Positions 48,523 to 59,648 of a DNA stretch of 64,000 nt are shown here, piece by piece (the stretch's first letter is position 1; every line of letters begins with the position of its first letter). The notes under the pieces were generated by a model. The model was not told where the DNA came from, did no database searches, and saw only the letters and a list, made by a program, of their open reading frames with translations. The stretch comes from Cordia subcordata (Eukaryota > Streptophyta > Magnoliopsida > Boraginales > Cordiaceae), in the NCBI GenBank assembly GCA_028554755.1, contig JAPTOF010000010.1:2588001-2652000 (forward strand), in the 5' to 3' direction. Made by a program: the position numbers and the translations under genes.

Positions 48523-51500
48523 ATGGGGAAGCAGAAGAGGGAGAAGAAGAGAGCTGAAGAAGAAGAAGAAGAAAGAGAAAGCAACAGAGAAGTGACGGAG
48601 CTTGACGCCATTACTAACGGCGATTCATGTGGGAAAAAGAAGAAGATAAAGAAGAAAAATAAAGAAGCTGAACAGAACGACGTCGTCTCGGACGACATGC
48701 CCACCGTCTCCATCGCCGTTCCCGGCTCCATTATCGACAATGCTCAGTCTCTTGAACTCGCCACCCGTGTAATTCTTCCTCTCCTTTTTTAATTCGATTT
48801 TTTTTTTAATTTTGACGTGAAATTTTGAGCTCGACTTTAGCTCAGTGGTAAAGTGCGAACTCGATAAATGCATAATATTGCGTTATTAGAAATTGGGTTA
48901 TATATATTTCTAAGTGATGCGTGTGCATTCTCAGTGTTTAGACATTTGACAATAAGGGAAAAAGAGAGGTGAAAAAAGAAAAAGAGAAAAAGATATGGTG
49001 ATATGTGTTTTTCGTGAAAGATAAATTTTCTATGGGTATGCAATGATTTAATTGATTCTTTTTTTTTTTGGCTTATTTGGTGATTTTTTTTTATTATTAT
49101 TATGTTATGCAATTTGTTTGACTTTAATTGATTGGTTTCCAGTTGGCAGGTCAGATTGCTCGTGCCGCGACGATTTTTAGAGTCGATGAGGTCTGTCTTC
49201 GTGCACGTTATTTGATAATGTGTAAGAGTGTGTGAGTATGCAGATGTAGAGTAGGGAGTAGTTTTGTTAAAATCCTTGTTTCCTTTGCCCATCAAGAGAG
49301 TCCTTGATCAATCAAGCATGTTCAAGTTTGAAATAACAAACACCTTGCTAACACACGCACACACTGACAATGTTTGTTGATAATGGGTCATAAATGTATA
49401 GGTTTTGTGGCAGAGGTAGCTTAGAATATCTGTTCATAAGCACACTTTTATTTCCATGGCGTATAAGTGCTTATTTGACTAGGGAAGTAATATGTATTTC
49501 TTTGTCAAACTTGCTTGTTGTACATGCTTATAAACAAAAAGGAAGTTTGGTCTCAGTGATTTCAGATTGCTCCAGGAAAGTGCTTATAAGTATTTCATAA
49601 TGAGTAGCAGTTTGTTTTCACCAAAAATGTCAGGTAGGCTTGCCTTTGACTGACTGATTAACTAAGCAAAATATCCCGATGGTATGAAAATGAAATGGAT
49701 GGAAGTTTCAAACTAAAGATTACTTGTAATTTCTTCTGGTCTAGGAATAGTGAACAACGCTGGACCTCAGACTCATAAATAGCATCAGCATTGGGTATTT
49801 GTGATTATGTAGCCATTCCAGGACTGTTACTGCCTCTATACTAGTATTTATTTATTTAGTTGTTTTCTTTTATTGGGTTGAACAGGTTGTTGTATTTGAT
49901 AGTCAAAGTACTCAGGTGGATGAGTCAAGTGTGTTGATGGAGGAAAATTCAGATGAGAATGAAAGTGGTGCAGCTTTTCTGACGAGGGTTTTGATGTACC
50001 TCGAAACACCACAGTATCTAAGGAGAAGTCTTTTCCCCAAGCATAACAGTTTGAGATTCGTGGTGCGGACCCAATTTTGATTTATATTTTGGATGCCACT
50101 TGTCACCAGTGGGTTTTTCTTTCAATAAGTTCATTTTTACTTCAAATAATATTATGTTTGGCCCTTACTTTTGTTTGGCTGTTTACAGGGCCTTTTGCCT
50201 CCCCTTGATGCCCCACATCATTTGCGTAAGCATGAATGGGCTCCCTATCGAGAAGGTAAACATATCAATATCAATCCCCTCTTTTCTTCATTTCTGTTGA
50301 ATCAGGAAAGGACGAGTGGCGTTTTCTGTTAATGTAGGTGTATATATAATATACATTGTCTCCTTGCCAGAGTACTTTCTAACAGTTTATATGGTGTAGT
50401 TCATGGAGTAAGAACAGTTAAGTCTTGATCGGAACTCTTTGCCAAATATTAATGGACATCTGGATAACTTCATGTATCTACTGTAAATTGTAAGATTTGC
50501 TTTCCCAGAAAAAAGAATTTGAATTTGAATCAATGAATCCTAGATAGAAGAATTAGGGAATTTGTTCATGGAATACGTATTCTTTAGTTTTTTATTGTGA
50601 GGAAAATGATTTCAATTTTTGGTTATATATGACATGAGTATATCTGCTTTTGTGGGTTCTGGAATAAAATATACTAAGTCATGTATTTACCTACCATCTT
50701 CTTCAAGACTAAGAAGGGGCCTGGGTTCATGATTGAAGAAGTTCAGAGAATCCATGTTCTTCCTATAGATGCAGATCAATACACCTAGTTTCAATTTTAC
50801 ATTCCTCTAAATTTTTTGTGCTGGTGCAAAGCTTGTGCATATGATGGCTTACACTTGATCTCTGAACTTCAGGTAAGTTCAATGTTGATAATCTCAATTG
50901 CTGATGCCATGACTTTGCACCTCTTCTACTTGGAGAAAGTAGACTTCAAAGAAATTTCTCTAGGGTGATTTTCTTATTTATTTTCTATGTATTGCTACAT
51001 CTCCTTTCTCTTGAAACTGTATTGTGTCAGAATATACATAATTTGCTGTCGTCTTGTGGACTCTGTTCTCCTAGGCACCTTTCTGTTTTATTTCTTGGAT
51101 TAACGGAGGTAGCCAATCCTCAAGTGACATAATCATCTAAAGGTGGTTTTTCTCTAATAGGAGAGCTCACATTTTCCTATTTCCAAATGAGGCAGATAAG
51201 CAAGGTCGAGGTTATCATGTTACTAACTCTACCTTGTCCTCATGACGTTCACACCGTTGTTGTGATATGAAATTGCTGTATGGCTTTCTGGGAATAAGTG
51301 GAAGGGTACTCTGGTGGAGTCCAGCCTTCACGATCAGGCCTAGATATGCACAAATGAAGGAATGCTTACGGATATTTTCTTCTATTGCAATCATATTCAA
51401 GATTATTTTGATTTTCTTTGATTATCGTATAAATCTTAGTAGTGGGATTATCTTATGAGTTATGACTTGTCTAATGATATTACTCCTTCATTCTGTAGGT

Positions 51501-53984
51501 GTAACATTAAAAGGTCATGCCTCAGCTTCTGGAGGAACACTTGTTGATGTGGGGCTTAGTAAGGTATGTCATTTTTAATTGGCTTGGTGTAATTTTCTTT
51601 CATCTGGGGCTGATCATTTTAGGTTTTCATCTGTCCTTCTAACTGATCTTTTACAAATATGAATTTACTGAGGCTCCTTGAATTTCTTAATATTTTTGGC
51701 CTGCAATATAAGAAAGCATAAGCATTGTGCTGGGGGATCTTTAGAAGCTCTGTAATATTCTTCTAGGCTCCAGGTTATATATCTGATCTTGATAGTCTAC
51801 TAAGTGAATGCTTTTTGTGCAGAATGTTACAATCAATCAAGCAATTGAACCTGGGAAAAGGGTCACAGTGGCTATGGGAAAAAATCGCCATCTGGATGCT
51901 GGTTAGTAGTTGGTCCAGTGTCTTCCGCTTATAATCTTTAAGCATTAGCGCAGATTCAGATCAGCTGATCTCTGACAATACATTTTAGCCTTAATGCATC
52001 TGATACAAATAAATTGCTCTGTGAGAAACTCCTTTTTAGAGACAATACATTTTAGCCTTAAATTGCATATCAACTATTTGTTCTTCTTGTTCAAATGTGT
52101 TTAACTTTTTCTCCAACGAATGAAGAAGGCATACCAAAGCTGCAACTATTTCCTTATTGGCAGTGCCAATTCACTAAGTACTCCCAAAAAAGTGCATTGC
52201 AGATATCGATAATTTGGTCCTATGGAAATGCCAGTTTCTGCAAGGAGAACTCTTGACTGATTCAAATTCAAGAGAGACTATTCATAGGCTGATTAGAATC
52301 ATAAAGAAAGTCATCATAAGATTATGCTTTTAAGGTTGAGTACCATACAAGTCTGGCTTTGATGACCTTTATAAGATGGGGTATATGAGCCTGTAGTGAG
52401 TAATTTATGTGAGAACCAAATGGCTTGGAGGATGCCATCTGGAATGAAGTAAACAGAAGGAATTGTTTCATTGATTGTGACTATAATTGCTTCTTTCGTT
52501 GGAAAAGAATAGTTCCATACATTTTTCTACAACTTCTATGTTAGATAATTATGCATAATCAGTAAAGTTCTGTATTTCCATTTTTCAGATGTGAGACACG
52601 AAGTGGTCTCATCTTCCAAGCCGAGGGAAGAAAGAATGTATTGGGGTTATAAAGTCCGTTATGCTTCTAATCTCAGTTCTGTATTTAAGAACAGCCCATA
52701 CAAGGTATTAACTTTAGATGTGGATCATTATCCATATGTTTAAAGTGAATATATTAGTTATTAATTGCTTAAAAATGATCAATTATTTAACTCCCTATAG
52801 ATTTGTTGTTAGGGAGGATATGACTATTTGATTGGGACCTCTGAACATGGTGTGGTTGTCAAGGCTTCAGAACTTGCTCTACCATCATTCAGGTATAATA
52901 TTACTTCTATGGCATCTTTAAATGGTACAGTTTCCACCAAGCCACTGTAAAAGCAGAACAATATAATATTGATTTTATGTCAAGAAGGCGTTTTGCTTCT
53001 TGGCTATGAACACGAGTGTATGATAGGTACAACATAAAAGCCGCACGATATAATAAGGTCTGTTGATATTGGCTGCGAGCATGCTTATTGTTCCATTATG
53101 ATAGTCCTGCCTTTTGAACTTTCTGATTTTTACAATCTGATAGGCTTGTACAGTCTACAGTTATGCATGGAACCCTATCATTAACCTCTAAAGCTTCATA
53201 CACCAACTGTGGCCTCTTTTCTTCTTCCTACCACGTCTGAAGGATTTGTACTAAACATGAACTTCACGTACGGCTGTTGGTTTTCTGACTTTTTTGCATA
53301 TGTTCACCCACCTTTAAGTGATTCTCTTAGTGCATCATAATCTTCAGGCACCTGTTAATTGCCTTCGGTGGACTAGCTGGGCTGGAAGAGTGTGTTGAAG
53401 AAGTCAATGATCTGAAGGTATTTTACTATTTTAATCTACTTCTTTCAGTGGTTTAAAGCCTGTTCTAATTGGTGATCAGATTTCTTTTTGGGAAAAATTA
53501 GCTAAATGAGCATTTCAAATTCCATCACTGTTCCACTTATGTTAATTTTCTCCTCTTACACTTATCTGGTTGATATATTGATTGAATTATTGTGTAGTTG
53601 TAAGATAGCATGTTGCCTGAAACAGTTCTGATTTGCATCAACAATAATTTATTTGCTGGTTCAGTTCAAACTGAGAATATTAAGGACTGCATTTTGACTA
53701 TACCTTTTTCAGGGAAAGAATGTACGCAAGTTGTTTGATTTATATTTGAACTTATGTCCAAATCAAGGAAGCAGAACAATTCGAACGGAGGTAATAATAT
53801 CGTCTAATCCTGGTTGATCTTTGCACAAAAGAAAATACTCATTCTCTATGTGTTGACTTGTACATTTTTCTGTTGATGCAAGCAGGAAGCCATCTTCATA
53901 TGTCTCCAATATTTTCAAGAGCCCATCAGCTGTGTATTGCCGAGATATGAACATGCTGCCGCTAAATCATCAGACTGGTCATAG
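48523..53984 (+). CDS. SPOUT-type RNA methyltransferase, C9orf114/SPOUT1-like (At5g19300-like)
   Basis: Complete 11-exon gene, 374 aa. Exons: 48523-48768, 49143-49190, 49886-50062, 50189-50255, 51499-51563, 51823-51901, 52589-52704, 52813-52892, 53348-53417, 53713-53790, 53886-53984; phases consistent. The family (DUF171) is a putative SAM-dependent RNA methyltransferase with a trefoil-knot fold; the human member SPOUT1/CENP-32 also associates with mitotic spindles. The first 60 residues are Lys/Glu-rich with likely nuclear-localisation runs (KKKKIKKKNKE). The conserved part begins TVSIAVPGSIIDNAQSLELA, then LETPQYLRRSLFPKH, LLPPLDAPHHLRKHEW, YWGYKVRYASNLSSVF, and the C-terminal knot blocks GYDYLIGTSEHG and LIAFGGLAGLE. 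The last intron ends in aagcag, a tandem (NAGNAG) acceptor that could add one Gln. Part of its first two introns is duplicated downstream. Confidence 0.92.
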
Positions 53985-54654
53985 TTAGGAACTTGATGCC
54001 AAACCTGAAGTGTGAAGTCGCAGAGAGTCACCAATTTGTTCATGTCACACTTGATCCTATTTCACAGTCTTGAAATGGCATGTTTGGTTGCAGACTTGTC
54101 CACAATTTTGCAAATTATTGGCTTAAATGCAAAATATTTCAAAGTCTAGAGATTACGTTGAGTAGAGGGTGGCTGTCATACTCTGGGGCCTTCTAGCTCA
54201 CAAGTTTGGATCTTAAAGATGTGATCTTGAACAATCTGAAATATTAGCAGCCATAGTTTGTTGAGGGGGCTCTTTTACTTCCTGGTTCATATGAATAGAC
54301 CACCATCTTTCTCTGCTGCAAATATTCCTTTCATAACTTTGGGCGGTATAATGGCGATGAATTGGAGATTCAATTATGTTGAAATGATTTGAATAATTCC
54401 CTATCATTAGATCTTCAACATCCAGTGTTACGCCCACATGATGGCTAGACCGCCGAGAGTATGAATCTTTCTCAATCTGTAAGGCTTTAATGTCTCAAAT
54501 AACTATGAACCCTTAACAATAACATGAATAAAACAGGAGTTTGAGCTTTATAGAGTAAAACTTAGGGGGAAAAATGACATTTACTCTTTTATTTTTTGGC
54601 TATTTTTGAGCTATTAATGAACTATTTGTGGGATCAGTCTTCTAAGGATGCATA
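53985..54654. other. Methyltransferase 3' flank
   Basis: Probably 3'UTR then intergenic DNA. A 74-codon minus-strand frame at 54213-54437 lacks recognisable content. Confidence 0.4.
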
Positions 54655-55004
54655 TTGTGGGTATTTGAGTTTGATGAAGAAAAGAGCAAGTTTGAGCAAG
54701 TAGTGGAAGACTTGGATGGCATGGCTTTGTTTGTGGGTATTCATCATTCCATAGCTGGGAATGCAGGTGAGATGCCTGATGGGACCATCAAGCCCAATGC
54801 TATTTACTTTGGTGATGATTGTTATGATTATATAGGTTTTGATCTTGACGATTACGATATGATCAAGTCCCTTTGATCATGTCTGGTGGTCATGATTTTG
54901 GGATTTACAATTTAGAAGATGATAGCTTCATTAGTCCTCCATGTTATTCTACTGAGTCTAAGGAGATTTTACCTCCACCCTTTTGGATTTTACCTTATAA
55001 ATAA
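54655..55004 (+). pseudogene. F-box/DUF295-type protein relic
   Basis: First part reads VFEFDEEKSKFEQVVEDLDG then MALFVGIHHS and IYFGDDCYDY, matching the DUF295 pattern of plant F-box proteins (K-L-D...W-x-x-V-x-x-L-G-D-x-A-L-F-L-G...N-x-I-Y-F-T-D-D). It stops at 54876; the expected continuation GGHDFGIYNLEDDSF and PPPFWILPYK is in another frame (54885-55004). No F-box or N-terminal half is present. A truncated, frameshifted fragment. Confidence 0.7.
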
Positions 55005-55017
55005 ATGCACTCACCAT

Positions 55018-57000
55018 AGCTGGCTCTAAAAAGAGACGAAGGTTGAAAAAAGAAAAAGAGAAAAATGTGTTGCTGTCTTTTGTGCGGATAAATGAATTTT
55101 TTTTTTTGTAATTAATTAGGTTATAGTGTAATGATTAATGGGTTGTGTTTGTTTTTCTGCTTATTTGATCAGTTTTATTATCGTGTTATGCAATATAATT
55201 TGTGTGTGGATGTAGAGTAGGGAGTAGTTTTTGTGTTAAAAATCCCTGGTTTCTTTGCCCATCAAGAGAGTTGTTGATTAATCAAGCTCATTTAAGTTTG
55301 AAATAAAAAATAAAAAATAAAAACTTGCTAATATAATGAACACACGCTTGCAATGTTGATAACGAGTCATGAATGTGTAGGGTTTGTTGCAGAGGGTACC
55401 TTACCTGCCCATAAACACATTTTACTTTCTATGAGGTATGAGGTGCTTATTTGACTAGGGAAGTAACAGATATCTCTATGTCAAACTTGCTCAAAAGAGC
55501 ATCCTTAATCATGAACGAAAAAAAAAAAAGAAGAAGGTTGGGTCTCAGTGGTTTCAGTTTACTCCAAAAAAGTGCTCATAAGTACTAATGATCAAGTAGC
55601 AAGTTGTTTTCACCAAACATGTCAGCCTGCTTACCTTAGACTGACTTATTGACTAAGAGAAATATCTCCATTGAATGGCAATGAAATGGGATGGAAGTTT
55701 GAGAATATAAGGTTACTTATAGTGTGTTTGGTATAAATGAAATTCATTTTTGTTCAGGCCCATAAAAATGTGGCCTTTAAAGTAAGTTTACTTTGCGGTT
55801 GAAAGTAGAAAAGATATACAGTCTATGTACGAAAAGTTAACCTTATGAGAACAAGGAAACAAATCAATAATGATTATGAATCATGCAAACACATGCTTAA
55901 TTAAGGAGAATAAGCAGATTACACACAATGATAAAGGGATTAGCCTAAGATTTAGGGGGATAAGCACCCATATAAGGGGAAGAGTGACGTTCATCTTCCA
56001 CATTCTAAAAAGTCCATATACTTATTTATACATTAAACTCACCAATAGCCTTACTCCATTAACAAGGGGTCTTGATGTGTCCTAAGGGGAGGTTAAGATC
56101 TTAATTGTAGGTCCACATCTATAATTTGTAAATTCGTGGTATCATTTTAACCCAACATTTGCAAATATTAGATTTGTTTTAGTTATACTCAAATCTTATC
56201 CCAAGAGGTGAAATTTGCATTTCCACAAAAATCAAGTCTACAAAAAAATTAAAAAGACAAGACTATTGTCATAAATTATATATTTCTCTTTTCAATGACC
56301 TTAATATGAACAAAAAACAAGAAAAGTCGACTACAACGACCTTTTAACCAAAGCAAGGTATGATTTTCAGTTCTCAATCGGTTTACATAATATCGCTTTT
56401 ATCACCCTGCCTTAAGATCAAAAATGGTGAATGGTATGTTAACATCTTGAACACGTACTTCATGTAGCTACCACGATGCCTTAAACTTTTGTTCATGCTG
56501 CAGTCATTATTACTCAGTAAAGGCAGCAACTTTGCCATTCTTGCCCCGAAGCTAAAATTGAAGCTCAAAAATATGGCGGTCTCGTCGACATGGTCATGCC
56601 AAATACTCCCGATTATATCTCCACTTTCACACTCGCGGCTCCATTAGCCGCAGTGGATGGGTACGCGTCAACGTGCTTAGCTTGGTTCCATCGATGTTCA
56701 CTTAAATAATTAAATGGTATTTAAGAAAAGTATACGTTTAGTTCTAATTTTATGCGTGCTTCAAATACGATTTAGATTTAGCAGTAGTGGATGGGTATAA
56801 ATGATAGAATTGATTTAAAATCGTTTTACAGTTCCAAACAACGGAATTTATTTCGAAATACAAATCCGCACCAAATTTATTTATAAATAAAATGAATTCC
56901 ATAATACAAGTGTGACCAAATACTATGTAATTAAATACAAATCCACATAGAATCCATTTTCTTCTGGTCTAGGAATAGTGAATGCCTGGAACTCACAGGC
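55018..57000 (+). repeat. Diverged partial duplicate of methyltransferase introns 1-2, split by an insertion
   Basis: 55018-55730 aligns by eye with about 48955-49735 (shared blocks gatgtagagtagggagtag, ttgcccatcaagagag, gcttatttgactagggaagt, gtctcagtg). Exon 2 (49143-49190) and its flanks are absent from the copy: gttatgcaat is followed almost directly by gatgtagagtaggg. The match resumes at about 56958-56985 (ttcttctggtctaggaatag), so roughly 1.2 kb was inserted into the copy. Same strand as the parent gene. Confidence 0.85.
55731..56955. mobile_element. About 1.2-kb insertion in the duplicated intron copy
   Basis: Defined by comparison with the parent intron, which is continuous here. The left edge starts tagtgtgtttggtataaatg with gaaattcattttt; near the right edge the other strand reads tagtatttggtcacacttgt then gaattcatttt, so the ends are imperfect inverted repeats of the gtttggt type seen in hAT-like elements. 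No transposase is visible. Edges uncertain by some tens of bases. Confidence 0.5.
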
Positions 57001-58004
57001 ATTTAATTAAATAACTCGGCTTTCTTGATGGATTCGGATTTTGCAAGTAACTAGGAGGTGTGGTCTTTTAGATTTAAATTGATAAATTTAGACTATTCAA
57101 TTAAAAATATAATTAATAAATTTTTAAAAGTACATTTATATTTTTATTTTTATTTATTCCCTAATCAGAATCTAATCAAATATATCAAATCTCCTCTCAT
57201 GTAGACCTAATGGCCATTATGGATCATTTCTTTTCACATGCACAAATGCTTCACACAGATAGACCAAGATAGCAATGAAGGGATGGTTTTGACATCCATT
57301 AGTTAGATGGAGGAGTACAATCTTTTTCAGATCCATCCTGGAAAAGGAATCTTCACTTCATCTTTTGCAATATAAAGTGAAAAACTACGCCTTAATTAAA
57401 TTAAATCTAATTAAGTTTTAATCCACTAGATGAATTGTCTGCAATAAAAGAAAAAAACCACTTATGCCAAATGAAAAAAATATATATATATCTTGCAGAA
57501 TCAAAGCAAACACCATTCTGGATTATGAACCACATGATGACAACTATACCACAAGTTGTAACAGAACATTTCACATAGACTGCAGTGACAATGGATCATA
57601 GTCGAGATTTGGAAAGGCTACCTTAATATACATCAAGATGCCTGAAGTGCAAATACATCACATTACATCCGTTAAAAGGCGTGATCAAATTCTCAGTTCA
57701 AGCGGTAGGGGAGAAAGTCTAGTTTAGGACTGTCTGATACTAAATCCTTCATTAGCTACTACATAAATCGAACAGGGGCTACAAGCTACATAATGTAAAA
57801 AGAGCCCATCAAATGCAAAATATTGATGGGAGGACCCTATCTGCGTAGGCCGAAGTGAATGCGGCACACCTGCATGTTATTAAACCAAAATTTAAATCGT
57901 TAGACCTTCATATCATTAAACCAAATTATGAATTGTAAAAAGTTTTGAAAGTAGACAAATTTATGTTGTAATTCTTAAATAGATACCTAACAAGAAGGCT
58001 AGCT
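57001..58004. other. Intergenic and RanGAP 3' flank
   Basis: The last few hundred bases should hold the RanGAP 3'UTR on the minus strand. A TA run at about 57480-57490. No gene seen. Confidence 0.45.
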
Positions 58005-59642
58005 CTAATCCTCTTGGTTGACGTCAAGATTTTTGAGCTTTGATTCCAGTTCATCCTCACTCCCTGCACCCTCGTCTCCAGATTCCTTGTCGTCATCATC
58101 TCCTCCATCAGGGTCATTATCATCCAAAGGCCCAAGAATATCAGGAGATTTTTTGAAGATCTCTTTCAATTCATCAATGCCTTCATCAGAGACATAATTC
58201 CCATTTAGATTCAGCAACTTAAACTCAGCCTTGTGTACCACAGACTGTGCAAGCATCCTTGCTCCAGCCCGTCTTAAGGAGTTGACACTGAAGTCGACTT
58301 CCCTTAACTGGTCATGGCCTTCTTCTAGTGCCTTGCTGATCAGAATTGCACCATCATCCTTAAATTCATTCTCTGACAAGTTTAGCTTGGTAAGAGACTG
58401 CTTTACCGCTATGCAAGCAGCAAGAGCAGGAGTAGCTTCAGCTGTTAAATCATTTCCAGCCATCTCAAAGACTCTAAGTGAAGGGGCTGAATCTTTGATA
58501 GAATTGGCAATCGCAATTGCTCCCTCATCTTCCAAATTAAGATAGCTCAAATAAAGCTCATTAAGACCTTGATATGTGCCAAGCGCCTTACTCAAAGCAA
58601 CACCAGCTTCAGTACCAAACATGTTATCCCGCAAATCAAGTTTCTTTAGATGAATACACGTCCCAAGTGCTTCAGACAAAGCAATTCCTCCTTCAGCACC
58701 TACCCTAGTAGATGAGCAACGGAAGTCCTCCAGTAAAGGACTACGTTTGACAACTTCAGAGATCGCAGTAGCCCCTTCATCTCCAGTCATATTATTATGA
58801 AACTGAAGAACCCTAAGCTTCTCTGTGGAAGGAACTAACTCACAAACAGCTCTTGCTGCTTCCTCTGAGATCCCATCATTCATCAAATATAGCTCTTCCA
58901 AGCTAGTCTGAGACCTAAGGAGCTTTCCAAATGCCCTAACACCCTTCTCACCTAAAGCATTGTCCGACAGATTCAGGGACTTCAAAACAGAACCCTCAAG
59001 AGCTGCTGAGAATATATTCATGACTTCAAGGGCTTCTGCCTCAGGTCTTCCAGCAACAAAATCAGAGAGATCAACCTCCTTCAGTTGATCCTTGACAGAT
59101 GTCAAGATTGGTTCTGCTATTTTTGCTGCACCCAAGCCAAAGCTTCTATTGCTGAAACATATTTTCGTATAAGAATTCCCTGGTTCCTTCAATGGCCTCA
59201 GAAGGTCCTGTGCCTCGTCTGCCTCAATAAATGACCTCTGCCCTTTAGATATGTCAAACACTGTTTCACCAGGAGCTTGAATTGTGACTTCCTTCTCCTC
59301 AGTCTTGACACCCTTCTTAAGAACTTCCAGAATTAGTTTACTGCATTCCTTGGCATAAAGTTGCACTGCTGAACTGCCATCACCATCAGGCTCCTTTTCA
59401 TAGTGATTATTTGCAGAGTGAAAAGCAGTCTCTTCAATGAATTTAGCACTTCTGATTGCGTCTTCCTTACTTAGACTACCATACTTGCGGGTGAAAATGG
59501 TAGGATTGGAAAGATTATTTGTCATTCGCTCCACCAAAGTTTTTCGTGTGTTCTCGCTTGGAGGCCAGAGTTTGATTGAAAAGGGTCGGGTTGGTGGATC
59601 GGTTTTTTGAACAGAGCTTGGTAGATCTGTTGTGGCATCCAT
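58005..59642 (-). CDS. RANGAP: Ran GTPase-activating protein (RanGAP), WPP-domain type
   Basis: Uninterrupted coding frame of 545 aa on the minus strand, close to the size of Arabidopsis RanGAP1/2. It stimulates GTP hydrolysis by Ran at the nuclear envelope and, in plants, marks the division plane in cytokinesis. Residues of about 20-110 form the plant-specific WPP domain that anchors RanGAP at the nuclear rim (FSIKLWPPSENTRKTLVERM, then an A-K-F-I-E-E-T-A-F block). About 165-505 are leucine-rich repeats of RanGAP type (LKSLNLSDNALGEKGVRAFG, LEELYLMNDGISEEAAR, LKKLDLRDNMFGTEAG, LTKLNLSENEFKDDGA, FKLLNLNGNYVSDEG). The C-terminus is strongly acidic (DDNDPDGGDDDDKESGDEG), as in the family. The start is the first ATG, six bases after a 5'UTR splice acceptor. 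Confidence 0.95.
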   Translation of the reverse strand: MDATTDLPSSVQKTDPPTRPFSIKLWPPSENTRKTLVERMTNNLSNPTIFTRKYGSLSKEDAIRSAKFIEETAFHSANNHYEKEPDGDGSSAVQLYAKECSKLILEVLKKGVKTEEKEVTIQAPGETVFDISKGQRSFIEADEAQDLLRPLKEPGNSYTKICFSNRSFGLGAAKIAEPILTSVKDQLKEVDLSDFVAGRPEAEALEVMNIFSAALEGSVLKSLNLSDNALGEKGVRAFGKLLRSQTSLEELYLMNDGISEEAARAVCELVPSTEKLRVLQFHNNMTGDEGATAISEVVKRSPLLEDFRCSSTRVGAEGGIALSEALGTCIHLKKLDLRDNMFGTEAGVALSKALGTYQGLNELYLSYLNLEDEGAIAIANSIKDSAPSLRVFEMAGNDLTAEATPALAACIAVKQSLTKLNLSENEFKDDGAILISKALEEGHDQLREVDFSVNSLRRAGARMLAQSVVHKAEFKLLNLNGNYVSDEGIDELKEIFKKSPDILGPLDDNDPDGGDDDDKESGDEGAGSEDELESKLKNLDVNQED

Positions 59643-59648
59643 TGCAAC

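Noticed and set aside
48829..48872. tRNA-like A box (tagctcagtggtaaagtgcg) in methyltransferase intron 1
   Set aside because: No matching B box, anticodon arm or acceptor stem; at most a tRNA or SINE fragment.
58231..58545. 104-codon plus-strand frame
   Set aside because: Antisense shadow of the RanGAP leucine-rich repeats.
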